Below, piece by piece: positions 1 through 9,286 of a DNA stretch of 61,236 nucleotides. The translations under genes and the position numbers were made by a program. Location: NCBI GenBank assembly GCA_001797275.1, contig MGOY01000036.1, positions 100,361 through 161,596 of the forward strand. The letters run 5' to 3'. The notes beneath the pieces are model-generated. The model was given only the letters and a program-made list of their open reading frames with translations. It did not search any database and was not told the DNA's origin. This stretch comes from Clostridiales bacterium GWF2_38_85 (lineage in GTDB: Bacteria; Bacillota; Clostridia; Oscillospirales; CAG-382). The number at the start of each line of letters is the position of its first letter. Position 1 is the first letter of the stretch.

Positions 1-1307
1 TTTTGTATTATCAACACGAACACCGACAACACCGCCATCAGAGTGCCGGTGGTCAGCATCAGCACTTGAACACTGTTAAACATATGGCCGAACAGATTTA
101 TTACGTTGTCGCCGACAATATCGACGAAGCCTGTTCCGCAGACCATCCCGAACAGTGCCGCCATGTTAACGAATATCATATAAAACGCTATATAATTTGT
201 CCTGTCCTTAGCGGGCAGGTTGATATACGGAAAGTTTGCGAAGGTAATTGTTATCAAAACACTGAATAAGTGCTGTGAAAGTCTTACGACAAGCATCAAA
301 GTCTGATAATTCGAGCTGTCGACAAAAGCATAGAGTATATATGTTGGCAGCAGCATGAAAACCGCAAAAGCGAAGGATTTAAACCATGAAAGCTGTCTTA
401 TTATCCTCTTTGCAATTCCTCCGAACATAATAAAAAAGATAAAATACGAAGCGGTTATCATATTTACGAAGGTATATGTAACGCCGACATATTCGAGAAG
501 ATATGTATTTACAACCGATGCGGTCAAATTTGACGCGAAGGTATAACCGAACATGACAAGCATTGTCAGCAGAAATTTCTTATGCCTGAATGGCAATATA
601 AAGGTATCCGCCAATTTGGGCTTTTTTCCTGCTGTCTGCTCATATGGGTATTCTTTAGGCAGCGACAGCATGAAAATATCAAACATTGCGAAAGCAAAAC
701 CGATGATTCTGAGGATTGTGATAATCTGAAGCTGTTGGGGCGAGCCTGCAAGCGAATCGGTTATCAGTGAGCTGATAAGCACAACAACACCCATGATTGC
801 GTTTGCAACTGCGCTTGAGATATTAAAATAATCAGCCCTGATATTATCGGGCAGAAAATTAAGATGCCACACCGAATAACCTGATGAAAACAGCGAATTA
901 ATAGCCGATGCAACAAAAACAATTATGCAGAACCCGATAATTTTACCACTGTCGCTATGAACAAGCTCAGGTAAAACCGTAAGTCCGAGAATATTGATGA
1001 CATAATATGCGATCCTGCTTATCAGCAGGACTTTTTTACGCTGCTTAAAGCGTTCGAGTATCATCGGTGAAAACAGGCTGAACAGAGTAGCGATAAACGG
1101 AATGAAGGTTATGATACCTATATTGACGATGTTTATTCCGTGACCGACCAAAAAGCCGGAGTAAAAAATACCTCCGGTTATGCTTGACACTACTGCTGTC
1201 AGTATGCTCGACGACAGCATACAGCTTCTGCCTTTTGCATCCTGATCAGAGAAGTTGAAGAGCCGTCCAAATTGAGAGCTTCGAAGAGCAGCGATTATTT
1301 TATTCAT
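1..1307 (-). CDS. MFS-type membrane transporter, C-terminus beyond window edge
   Basis: Reading the minus strand from an ATG at 1307 gives about 435 codons without a stop, running off the left edge. The protein begins MNKIIAALRSSQFGRLFNF and consists of alternating hydrophobic helices and short charged loops. These include a cytoplasmic loop after the second helix with the basic stretch RFKQRKK, and a central hydrophilic loop near LPKEYPYEQ. This is the layout of a 12-helix major facilitator protein acting in the plasma membrane. No substrate can be named. The Shine-Dalgarno site is weak (GGG a few bases upstream). It is divergent from the TerB/BrxD cassette, with 426 nt of repeat-rich DNA between them. 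Seen: the open frame and its hydrophobicity. Inferred: MFS membership. Confidence 0.75.
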   Translation of the reverse strand, partial: MNKIIAALRSSQFGRLFNFSDQDAKGRSCMLSSSILTAVVSSITGGIFYSGFLVGHGINIVNIGIITFIPFIATLFSLFSPMILERFKQRKKVLLISRIAYYVINILGLTVLPELVHSDSGKIIGFCIIVFVASAINSLFSSGYSVWHLNFLPDNIRADYFNISSAVANAIMGVVVLISSLITDSLAGSPQQLQIITILRIIGFAFAMFDIFMLSLPKEYPYEQTAGKKPKLADTFILPFRHKKFLLTMLVMFGYTFASNLTASVVNTYLLEYVGVTYTFVNMITASYFIFFIMFGGIAKRIIRQLSWFKSFAFAVFMLLPTYILYAFVDSSNYQTLMLVVRLSQHLFSVLITITFANFPYINLPAKDRTNYIAFYMIFVNMAALFGMVCGTGFVDIVGDNVINLFGHMFNSVQVLMLTTGTLMAVLSVFVLIIQ

Positions 1308-1371
1308 AATTTTCCCGTTATTTTTTACTGTAGTGTTGTCTTTTAGGAAAATGCTCCGCATTTTCAGTAGG

Positions 1372-1476
1372 TATATTAAACTAACAAATGAATCAGGATA
1401 TTATTGATTTTGAAAAAGCCGTACAGAAAAGGCTTTTTCAAAATCGCTAAGGTAATTCATTTATCAGTTTTATATA
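1372..1476. repeat. 105-bp palindromic MITE-like element, copy A
   Basis: The ends at 1372-1393 and 1455-1476 are inverted repeats matching at 19 of 22 positions (left end starts TATATTAAACTAACAAATG). A second, perfect 14-bp inverted repeat lies inside (1407-1420 and 1431-1444, ATTTTGAAAAAGCC with its complement), around a 10-nt loop. The whole element could fold into one long interrupted hairpin. It has no coding capacity. A sister copy of exactly the same length lies at 1598-1702. Confidence 0.85.
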
Positions 1477-1597
1477 GTTAAAATTATTATATAGTAAATT
1501 GCAATTAAGTCAATGTATTTTTGCTACAAAATTATCCTATGTTTATTTATGATTTATATGATATAATTCTTGACATATTCGAACATATGTGCGATAA
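1477..1597. other. AT-rich spacer between two palindromic elements
   Basis: This 121-nt stretch separates element copies A and B and has no open frame of note. It includes TTGACA (1570-1575) within TCTTGACATATTCG, a possible -35 box for the downstream plus-strand cassette. The matching -10 region would fall at the AT-rich edge of copy B (around 1593-1602). I cannot show that it is a promoter. Confidence 0.35.
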
Positions 1598-1702
1598 TAT
1601 ATTAAACTAACAAATGAATTTTAATTTTATTAATTTGAAAAAGGACAAAAAGTATAGGCATTTTTCAAATTGCTGTAGTAATTCATTTACTAGTTTTATA
1701 TA
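1598..1702. repeat. 105-bp palindromic MITE-like element, copy B
   Basis: The end repeats are 1598-1619 and 1681-1702, again 19 of 22 matched, with the same left end as copy A. The inner inverted repeat AATTTGAAAAA (1632-1642) pairs with 1661-1671. The element stops 32 nt before the TTG start of the TerB-domain gene, so it sits in that gene's 5' region. It could shape the leader RNA of the cassette. Confidence 0.85.
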
Positions 1703-1733
1703 GTTTATATTTATCTGCCCATTAAGAGGTGAT

Positions 1734-3299
1734 TTGAGTTTGAAGGACAGCGACGAGCTTTTTACTATAGAAATTCATTTCGAAACTAATAAAAAACCAA
1801 AAGAAGAAAACAAGGAACAAATAAAGTTTAACAGTGATAAACCTGAACCGAAAAAGATTGAGGTTTATGGCCCTCAGCAGATTATTGATGAACGGTTAAA
1901 GGCTCTTAAGGAAAAGGCTGAGAAATGGCGTGAGGCAAAGAACCGCGCATTTCTTGATCTTCGTGATGCGATTTTCGACCAGAATAGAGGTGCTGTCAAA
2001 ACCACACGGGATACTTTTTTGAAGCAGGCAGAGAAATATAAAAACGAAACATCAGAACCCGTCAGCTTTGTCCCCTTCACCTGCTATTGGCCGACCTATG
2101 ATGTCATGTCGGATTCTCAACGCAAATGGTATTTCTTCTGGCGTGACCGCGCAAGACACGGTGAGTATCTGCAAACAGCGTTGTCCTACATCTTTCTTTA
2201 TGTTTACGAGCTGCTGGGCGAGATCGGGGTCGAGGACGAATGCGACGGGTTCATTAAGCTCTGTAACATCTGGGGTGAATTCCGAACCTATTTCCCAACG
2301 ATAGACAAATATATTGAGCAATGGACAGCTGATTACATTGCAATTCACTTCAAGGACGGGCTACCCGAATTTATCTTCAACTCAATCAACTACCCCGAAA
2401 CAATAAACCATCTGCCGACAAATTTAATTATTGACTACATTTTCAGAACAGGACTGCTGAAGCTGGGCGATGAGAATGCTATCACCTACATTGGCAGGTT
2501 CTCGAATTATAAAATCGAAGCAAGTAAATTCTATCAGAAAAACGACAAAGCCGAGATAAACGAAAGTATCACTCTTGTTATCTGTCATCTGAACAACTAT
2601 TTAAAAGATAAAACCGACAAGGGTATTCTCCAGACCTACACTCCTGCTTATATAAAGCCACAGACACGGCTGCCATATCAGAATGCAATTTATCAAGGCA
2701 AGGTAAAATCGGTTGAGGTTGACGCTTTTGACTACACAAAAAACAAATCGCTACGGGATTTCTTTACCGCAGTTATTAAGCAGACGGAAAATATACTCCG
2801 TAAGATGTCAAATTATAAGGGAAAACTAACAAACGAACTGCCAAAGGAATACAGCGATGTTATAGAAAAATTCCTGCTTGACAGGAGGAAAAGAAAAATA
2901 ATCGAAGAACGCTCGAAAATCGAAATGAATGTCGATAAGATAAGACAGCTTATCCATCATTCAAACGAAATCAGGGACAAGCTGCTTGAGGGCAGTGAAT
3001 TTTCAACTGATGAAACTATGAGTGAAGAAATTGCTGCAGAACAACCTGCACCACCGACTGCTGCCAAAGCAGACAGTAAATACGGTAATCTGTCTGCATA
3101 CCTGACCGAAACCCAAAGGCTACTGTTATCTTTTATCACCGAAAGAGGCGGTAGTATACTGTACAATGAGCTATCGAACAGCTTCAACGGCGTGTTTGTT
3201 CAGATGGAAATTGATAATATAAACGAAGCTGCAATATCTTGTCTGGGCGATATTTTAATATTGTCAGAAGGCGAGGAGCTTATAATTCAAGAAATATAA
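1734..3299 (+). CDS. TerB-N/TerB-C domain protein of a BrxD-helicase cassette
   Basis: This 521-residue soluble protein is the first gene of a four-gene cassette. Residues about 1-110 are charged and probably partly coiled-coil. A TerB-N domain starts near residue 116, with the recognisable run PTYDVMSDSQRKWYFFWRDR followed by the aromatic-rich SYIFLYVYELL. A charged linker (about 355-450) leads to a short TerB-C-like end (about 455-521). TerB-type domains are known from tellurite-resistance and stress or phage-resistance gene neighbourhoods; no enzymatic motif is visible. The frame opens with TTG at 1734, and a second TTG at 1740 is better spaced from GAGGTG (1726-1731). The next gene starts 20 nt downstream, implying one operon. 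A role as adaptor or sensor for the ATPase and helicases is inference. Confidence 0.8.
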   Translation: MSLKDSDELFTIEIHFETNKKPKEENKEQIKFNSDKPEPKKIEVYGPQQIIDERLKALKEKAEKWREAKNRAFLDLRDAIFDQNRGAVKTTRDTFLKQAEKYKNETSEPVSFVPFTCYWPTYDVMSDSQRKWYFFWRDRARHGEYLQTALSYIFLYVYELLGEIGVEDECDGFIKLCNIWGEFRTYFPTIDKYIEQWTADYIAIHFKDGLPEFIFNSINYPETINHLPTNLIIDYIFRTGLLKLGDENAITYIGRFSNYKIEASKFYQKNDKAEINESITLVICHLNNYLKDKTDKGILQTYTPAYIKPQTRLPYQNAIYQGKVKSVEVDAFDYTKNKSLRDFFTAVIKQTENILRKMSNYKGKLTNELPKEYSDVIEKFLLDRRKRKIIEERSKIEMNVDKIRQLIHHSNEIRDKLLEGSEFSTDETMSEEIAAEQPAPPTAAKADSKYGNLSAYLTETQRLLLSFITERGGSILYNELSNSFNGVFVQMEIDNINEAAISCLGDILILSEGEELIIQEI

Positions 3300-3319
3300 A
3301 TATAGGATGGTGAAATAGA

Positions 3320-4630
3320 TTGAGCGAAATAACAATACCGAAAAGGGTATCAACTGCGTTGATCAATTCTCTCAGCTCAGGTGTTACTCCAAGAATCGGA
3401 CTCGAATATATGGCAGTCGGCAGGAAGAATGAAATTGAAACACTGCTGAACGACCTTTCGAATATAGCTGAGGGTGGTTCTGTGTTCAGATTCATTGTCG
3501 GCCGATATGGCAGCGGTAAAAGCTTTCTTCTGCAGATAATCCGCAATTATGCAATGGACCGTAATTATGTTGTTACCGATGTCGACCTGTCTCCCGAACG
3601 CAAGCTTTGCGGCAACAAGGGGCAGGGGCTTGGAACATACAAGGAGCTGATGCAGAACCTGTCGACAAAGGTTCGCCCTGACGGCGGTGCGTTAGCATCC
3701 ATACTCGAAAAATGGGTTGCGCAGATTCAGATGTCGGTAATGAAGGATAATAATATAACTGTATCAGAACCGAAGTTTTCATCACTGGTTGAGATAAAAA
3801 TTATGGAAGTCATCGGTGAAATGGATTCTATGGTGCATGGCTTCGACTTCGCAAAGGTCATGACTGCCTATTGGGAAGGCTGCAAGACCGGCAACCAGGA
3901 GCGTAAAAACGTTGCACTCAAATGGTTTCGGGGCGAGTATTCGACCAAAACTGAGGCAAATAATGAGCTTGGCGTGCGTATAATCATTGACGACGACACC
4001 TGGTTCGATTATATAAAGCTGATGTCTGTATTTGTCCGCCAGCTCGGGTATGCAGGATTCCTTGTTTTGATGGATGAGGGCGTAAACCTCTACAAAATCT
4101 CAAACACAATTGCAAGAAACAACAACTACGAAAAGCTTCTGACTATTTTCAACGACACAATGCAGGGGCGGTCAAGCGGTATCGGCTTTTACCTTTGCGG
4201 TACACCTCAATTTGTTGAGGACAACCGCAGAGGACTGTTCAGCTACGAAGCGTTGAAAACCCGTCTCGCAACGACCCGCTTTGTCAAAGATGGAATAAGA
4301 GATATGCAAAGTCCGCTTATCTACCTTGACAGGCTGACTAACGAAGAGATCTTCGTGTTACTTTTAAAGGTAAAGGGTATTCACGAACAGCATTTCGCAT
4401 ACAAAAGCAATGTAACGAAAGAAGATCTCGTCTCATTTATGAAGGTTGTTACCGGGAGAGTCGGAGCTGACGAACTGCTGACTCCGAGAGAAATAATCAG
4501 GGATTTTATTGGAATTATGAATGTACTCAAACAACAACCTGAGCTGTCGTTCGATAACCTTGTGACCGATGATTTGTTAAAAACAACTCCGCAAACGGAT
4601 GACGATGATTCAATGGTATTCGAAATCTGA
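3320..4630 (+). CDS. BrxD-like P-loop ATPase (BREX ATP-binding family)
   Basis: This is a 436-residue AAA-type ATPase of the family often annotated as BREX system ATP-binding protein (DUF2791). The Walker A motif GRYGSGKS lies at residues 61-68 and Walker B FLVLMDEG at about 247-254. A conserved VDLSPERKL segment near residue 88 follows the first strand after the P-loop. The start is TTG at 3320 with GGATGG 9 nt upstream. In type 2 BREX systems BrxD accompanies an Lhr-like helicase (BrxHI), and the same pairing is present here. It probably hydrolyses ATP to load or control the helicases on DNA in the cytoplasm. That is inference from family and context. Confidence 0.85.
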   Translation: MSEITIPKRVSTALINSLSSGVTPRIGLEYMAVGRKNEIETLLNDLSNIAEGGSVFRFIVGRYGSGKSFLLQIIRNYAMDRNYVVTDVDLSPERKLCGNKGQGLGTYKELMQNLSTKVRPDGGALASILEKWVAQIQMSVMKDNNITVSEPKFSSLVEIKIMEVIGEMDSMVHGFDFAKVMTAYWEGCKTGNQERKNVALKWFRGEYSTKTEANNELGVRIIIDDDTWFDYIKLMSVFVRQLGYAGFLVLMDEGVNLYKISNTIARNNNYEKLLTIFNDTMQGRSSGIGFYLCGTPQFVEDNRRGLFSYEALKTRLATTRFVKDGIRDMQSPLIYLDRLTNEEIFVLLLKVKGIHEQHFAYKSNVTKEDLVSFMKVVTGRVGADELLTPREIIRDFIGIMNVLKQQPELSFDNLVTDDLLKTTPQTDDDDSMVFEI

Positions 4631-4674
4631 ATAAATATCAAAAACTTGCGTTATTATTAGAGGATTAACATAAT

Positions 4675-7005
4675 ATGACAGATAACAACGTTTTCAATCG
4701 ACTTTCACCTTTTATAAAAAATTATATATACCGCAACAACTGGACAGAGCTGCGTGAGGTGCAGGTCGAGGCCTGCAAGGTTATATTTGATACAGATGCG
4801 CACCTGCTGCTCAGCACAGGGACCGCTTCCGGAAAGACCGAAGCGGCATTTCTGCCTGTCCTTACAGAGCTGACAAATGATCCGCCGCTGTCGGTGGGGG
4901 TGCTTTATGTAGCACCGCTCAAATCGTTGATAAACGATCAATTTTATAGGCTCAACGGCCTGCTTGAGGAAGCCAATATCCCAGTCTGGCACTGGCATGG
5001 CGATGTCTCACAGAGCCACAAGAAAAAGCTGATGCGTGAGCCTCAGGGAGTGCTTCAAATAACTCCCGAATCACTCGAAAGCATGCTGATAAACAAGAAC
5101 CGTGATTTGGTGCGTATTTTTGGCGACCTGCGGTTTATAATCATAGATGAAGTACACAGCTTTATGGGCACCGACAGAGGAATTCAGGTCATCTGCCAGC
5201 TTGAACGGCTGCAGCGGTTTATCCGCAATTCACCTCGCAGAATCGGGTTATCAGCAACACTCGGCGATTATACAAAAGCCGAACAATGGTTGGCATCGGG
5301 TACAGACAGACGGATTATAACTCCGCAGATTAATGTATCATCACAAAAAATCCGGCTTGCAGTCGAACATTTTTACGACCCGCTCGATGCTCCGAAGGAT
5401 GAAAAGAAAGAGCAGCCTGACAGCTTTGAGTCGGAAAAGGATGCTGATATTAACCTCGAAGAAAAAGAAGATGAAAAAGGCGATGGCAAGGAACTGAAAA
5501 CTACTGCCTTTTGGGAATATATCTACGAAAAAAGCCTGAACAAGAAGTGTATTATCTTTGCAAATATGCGTGACCAGGCTGAATATGCAATTGCGATGCT
5601 GCGCCAGATTGCGGAGCTTCGCGGTTCGCCCGATATATACCATGTGCATCACGGCAGTATATCCTCCGCACTCCGTGAGGAAGCTGAAAGTGAGATGAAG
5701 GAGAGCGCTGCACCGATTGTAGTCGGTGCAACCCTGACGCTTGAGATGGGAATCGACATCGGTCAGCTTGAACGGATTATCCAGATTGATGCGCCAAGCT
5801 CTGTGTCAAGCTTTCTGCAAAGGCTGGGACGTTCGGGCAGACGAGGCAATGCGTCCGAGATGTGGTTTGTATGCAGAGAGGAAAAGCCGTCGGGACTGCC
5901 GATGCTGCCGCTGCGAATGCCTTGGAAACTGATGCAGGACATAGCAATAATACAGCTATACATCGAGGAGCATTGGATTGAACAGCCGAGAAAACCGAAA
6001 TATCCGCTAAGCATGCTTTACCACCAGACCATGAGTGTACTTGCTGAGTTAGGCGAAGCAACACCGGCACTGCTTGCAAAGCGTGTGCTTGGGATGGAAG
6101 CCTTTAAAAGTATATCCTTCGATGATTACCGTGAGCTATTGCAGCTTCTTATACAAAACGACCATCTTCAACTGACCAGCGAGGGCAGTATGATAATAGG
6201 CTTGACCGGCGAGAAGATTGTCGGCAGCTTCAAATTTTTTGCAGTGTTCCCCGAAGAGGACGATTATACAATTGTTGCCGACTCAAATGTAATCGGCAAA
6301 GTCGAGTTCCCACCGCCTCCGGGCGAACGAATGACCATTGCCGGCAGGACATGGGAGGTGCTTGAAGTTGACTTGAAGAGCAAGATTGTCAATGTTAAGC
6401 GTGTCAAGGGAAAAATCAAAACCTATTGGGCAGGCGGAAACCTCAAGATTGATAACCATATACTCCAGCGGATGAGAAGAATTCTTACCGAACAGAACGA
6501 CTTTCCCTATCTGCAAAAAGGTGCAAAGGAACGTATGAGCGAAGCCTATTTTCTTGCGAGAAGCTCGGGGCTTGACAAGTACAATGTAGTCAGTCTGGGT
6601 GGAAAAAGCGTCTGCATCTTCCCCTGGATGGGAAACATCGATTATTATACAATAATGTTGTTGATTAAAAAGCTCTGCGGTCATATGCTCAATCTCAAAA
6701 GTGTCGGCGGACAACCGCCTTACTTCATAACTCTTAAAATCGGCAGCGGTACAGCAACCGCAGACGACTTCCTTGCTGAGTTCAGGACTGCGCTTAATCA
6801 ACAAATTAACCTTGAATATATGCTTGATGATAATGATATTATTGATTTGAAGGGTTATTACGAATACAAACCACCGAAGTTCGATAAGTTTGCACCTATG
6901 TCTTTATTGAAAAAAGCAATAATAAACGATTATATTGATCTTGACAGAATCCGTACAGCTGTCGGCTCCTGGACAAGCCTTAATGAAGGTAAAGCTGAAA
7001 CATGA
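4675..7005 (+). CDS. Lhr/BrxHI-like DEVH superfamily 2 helicase, first copy
   Basis: This 776-residue helicase has motif I GTASGKTEA (49-57), Ia PLKSLINDQ (81-89), ITPESLE (129-135), the DEVH box (158-161), SAT (193-195), motif V GATLTLEMGIDIG (351-363) and motif VI QRLGRSGRRG (382-391). The C-terminal half, about 390-776, is the long accessory region of Lhr-type enzymes. A lysine/glutamate-rich insert at about 240-275 is missing from the tandem second copy. SD AGAGGA precedes the ATG by 8 nt. The stop overlaps the start of the second helicase (ATGA), so translation is coupled. It is expected to unwind nucleic acid with ATP; the target is unknown. Confidence in helicase identity is high and in the defence role moderate. 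Confidence 0.92.
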   Translation: MTDNNVFNRLSPFIKNYIYRNNWTELREVQVEACKVIFDTDAHLLLSTGTASGKTEAAFLPVLTELTNDPPLSVGVLYVAPLKSLINDQFYRLNGLLEEANIPVWHWHGDVSQSHKKKLMREPQGVLQITPESLESMLINKNRDLVRIFGDLRFIIIDEVHSFMGTDRGIQVICQLERLQRFIRNSPRRIGLSATLGDYTKAEQWLASGTDRRIITPQINVSSQKIRLAVEHFYDPLDAPKDEKKEQPDSFESEKDADINLEEKEDEKGDGKELKTTAFWEYIYEKSLNKKCIIFANMRDQAEYAIAMLRQIAELRGSPDIYHVHHGSISSALREEAESEMKESAAPIVVGATLTLEMGIDIGQLERIIQIDAPSSVSSFLQRLGRSGRRGNASEMWFVCREEKPSGLPMLPLRMPWKLMQDIAIIQLYIEEHWIEQPRKPKYPLSMLYHQTMSVLAELGEATPALLAKRVLGMEAFKSISFDDYRELLQLLIQNDHLQLTSEGSMIIGLTGEKIVGSFKFFAVFPEEDDYTIVADSNVIGKVEFPPPPGERMTIAGRTWEVLEVDLKSKIVNVKRVKGKIKTYWAGGNLKIDNHILQRMRRILTEQNDFPYLQKGAKERMSEAYFLARSSGLDKYNVVSLGGKSVCIFPWMGNIDYYTIMLLIKKLCGHMLNLKSVGGQPPYFITLKIGSGTATADDFLAEFRTALNQQINLEYMLDDNDIIDLKGYYEYKPPKFDKFAPMSLLKKAIINDYIDLDRIRTAVGSWTSLNEGKAET

Positions 7006-9224
7006 CTGATTATTACAGCAGACTTTCTCCGTTCATAAGAGAATATATATACCACAACAACTGGACTTCGCTCAACGAAATCCAGCTTGAGGCCTGCCGT
7101 GTTATTTTTGATACAAATGCGCATCTGCTGCTTTCGTCAGGCACCGCCTCTGGCAAGACCGAGGCGGCATTTCTTCCTGCGCTGACAACCATTGAAGAGG
7201 ATATGCCCCAAAGCATTGCAATCCTCTACATCGCACCCATGAAAGCGTTGATTAACGACCAGTTTTTCAGGCTTGACGACCTGCTGAGGGAAGCCGACAT
7301 ACCCGTAGCCTGCTGGCACGGCGATATATTGCAGTCGAAAAAGCAAAAGGTTATCAAGGAACCGAGAGGTATTCTGCAAATTACCCCTGAATCTCTGGAA
7401 TGCATGCTGCTCAACCGCAACCGCGATCTGGGCAGGCTGTTTGGCGACCTCAGATATGTTATAATTGATGAGGTTCATGCCTTTATGGGCAGCGACAGAG
7501 GAATACAGATTCTCTGTCAGCTTGAGAGACTAAAAAAGTATATTAGGACAACTCCCAGAAGAATCGGGCTGTCTGCAACACTCGGCGACTACGAACAGGC
7601 TGAACGTTGGCTTTCATCGGGAACGGATATTCATGTCATAACCGTCAGCGGTTCTGATACTCACCGCAAAATTAAGCTGTCGGTTGAGCATTTTACAGAA
7701 CCTGTGCTTGAAACAGAGATGAGCCCGTTCAACGATCCTGCGTGGCCATATCTTTATGAAAAGAGCCTTGGTAAGCGTTGTATCATCTTTTCAAACGGCA
7801 GAGAAACAGCTGACGCAGTTATAACAAACATGAAGTTCATGTCAAAGATGAACGGTGACCCCGATATATATCATGTACACCACGGCAGCATCTCAGCTTC
7901 GCTTCGTGAATATGCCGAAACCGAAATGAAGGAAAGCAGTGAGCCTGTTGTAATCGGCGCGACCGTAACACTTGAAATGGGCATTGATATCGGCAAGCTC
8001 GAACGGGTTATCCAGATAGGTCCACCAATATCGGTGAAAAGCTTAGTGCAAAGATTAGGGCGGTCGGGCAGACGCGGAACCATACCCGAGATGTTGTTTG
8101 TTGACTGGGAGAATTCACAAGAAAAGCGTATGCCGCTGCCCTATCAGATACCCTGGCGGATGATACAGATAATCGCAATGCTGCAGCTATACCTTGAGGA
8201 ACGCTGGATTGAGCCGGCAAAGATACTAAAATATCCACTCAGCATGCTATATCAGCAGATAATGAGCAATGTTGCGCAGTCGGGTGAGCTTTCACCACAG
8301 GCACTTGCTGATATTATACTGTCGATGGACAGCTTTAGCTATATCGAAGTTGACGATTTCCGCGACTTGATTATGCAGTTGATCGAGCTTGACCATCTTG
8401 AAATGACCGAGGAACGGGGGCTTATCATCGGACTTGAGGGCGAAAAAATCATCAATAACTATAAATTTTATGCCGTGTTCCCCGATGTTGAAGAGGAATG
8501 GGCGGTTATGAACGGCTCAAAGAAGTTAGGCACGATCGAATACCCTGTCAAGCCCTCACAGCTGTTCACCATCGCCGGACAATGCTGGATTGTTACCGGA
8601 GTTGACAGCAACAAACGCTTAGTTTTTGTCGAGGAAACCAAGCGGAAGATAGAGCTTTTGTGGAAGGGCGACAGAGCGTTGACCCACAACCGAATCCTTG
8701 AACGCATGAAGCAGGTGCTGTTTGAAGACACTGAATATCCTTATCTGCAGGAAGCCGCAAGGGATTGTTTGAAAAGTGCAAGAAGGATTGCGAGAGAGCA
8801 AGAATGGGATAAAATAAACTTGTTCGATATCGGCAGCAATACTCTCTGCCTGCTGCCCTGGATGGGACACATTAGCTATTATACATTGCTAAAATTAGTT
8901 GGCAAATATATGACCAAGGGCGAGAGCGACGACTTCCGTATAAAAAAAATAGGCGGTCTGCGCCCTTATTTTATAACCTTCAAGCTTGAGAATCCGAACA
9001 CTGGAATCATACTCGAAAAGCTGAAATCGCTGATCAATTCCGAAATCCCCGAGGAATTTGTGGTTGATGAGCATGACATCAGACAGCTCAAAAAGCAATT
9101 CGAATACAAGGAGCCTAAATACGACCGCTACCTGACACCGACACTGCTGAAAAAGCAGGTAATCGAGGACTATATCGACCTCGATTATCTAAAAAACGAG
9201 ATAAATAAGTGGAGCTGCGGATAA
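7002..9224 (+). CDS. Lhr/BrxHI-like DEVH superfamily 2 helicase, second tandem copy
   Basis: This 740-residue paralogue of the preceding helicase is collinear with it along nearly the whole length. For example, both have NNWT near residue 20, TASGKTEAAFLP near 50, DEVH (156-159 here), HVHHGSIS and QRLGRSGRRG. It lacks the acidic insert of copy one, so its two RecA lobes are joined by a short linker. It starts inside the stop of copy one with a 4-nt overlap and no separate promoter. Duplicated helicases in one operon suggest a heteromeric complex or specialisation. Nothing follows in the same direction, and tmcAL converges 62 nt downstream, so the cassette ends here. Confidence 0.92.
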   Translation: MTDYYSRLSPFIREYIYHNNWTSLNEIQLEACRVIFDTNAHLLLSSGTASGKTEAAFLPALTTIEEDMPQSIAILYIAPMKALINDQFFRLDDLLREADIPVACWHGDILQSKKQKVIKEPRGILQITPESLECMLLNRNRDLGRLFGDLRYVIIDEVHAFMGSDRGIQILCQLERLKKYIRTTPRRIGLSATLGDYEQAERWLSSGTDIHVITVSGSDTHRKIKLSVEHFTEPVLETEMSPFNDPAWPYLYEKSLGKRCIIFSNGRETADAVITNMKFMSKMNGDPDIYHVHHGSISASLREYAETEMKESSEPVVIGATVTLEMGIDIGKLERVIQIGPPISVKSLVQRLGRSGRRGTIPEMLFVDWENSQEKRMPLPYQIPWRMIQIIAMLQLYLEERWIEPAKILKYPLSMLYQQIMSNVAQSGELSPQALADIILSMDSFSYIEVDDFRDLIMQLIELDHLEMTEERGLIIGLEGEKIINNYKFYAVFPDVEEEWAVMNGSKKLGTIEYPVKPSQLFTIAGQCWIVTGVDSNKRLVFVEETKRKIELLWKGDRALTHNRILERMKQVLFEDTEYPYLQEAARDCLKSARRIAREQEWDKINLFDIGSNTLCLLPWMGHISYYTLLKLVGKYMTKGESDDFRIKKIGGLRPYFITFKLENPNTGIILEKLKSLINSEIPEEFVVDEHDIRQLKKQFEYKEPKYDRYLTPTLLKKQVIEDYIDLDYLKNEINKWSCG

Positions 9225-9286
9225 CAAGGAACAGCGAATTCGATAGTAAACGTTAAGAGTCGCCCTTAAAATTTATTATTTGAATA

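Noticed and set aside
1372-1702. CRISPR array upstream of the cassette
   Set aside because: There are only two units, they are palindromic mobile-element-like repeats 105 bp long, and no cas gene is present.
1734-9224. A complete type 2 BREX locus
   Set aside because: Only BrxD-like and BrxHI-like proteins are present. No PglX, PglY, PglZ or PglW homologue is encoded in the window, and the flanks are unrelated genes.
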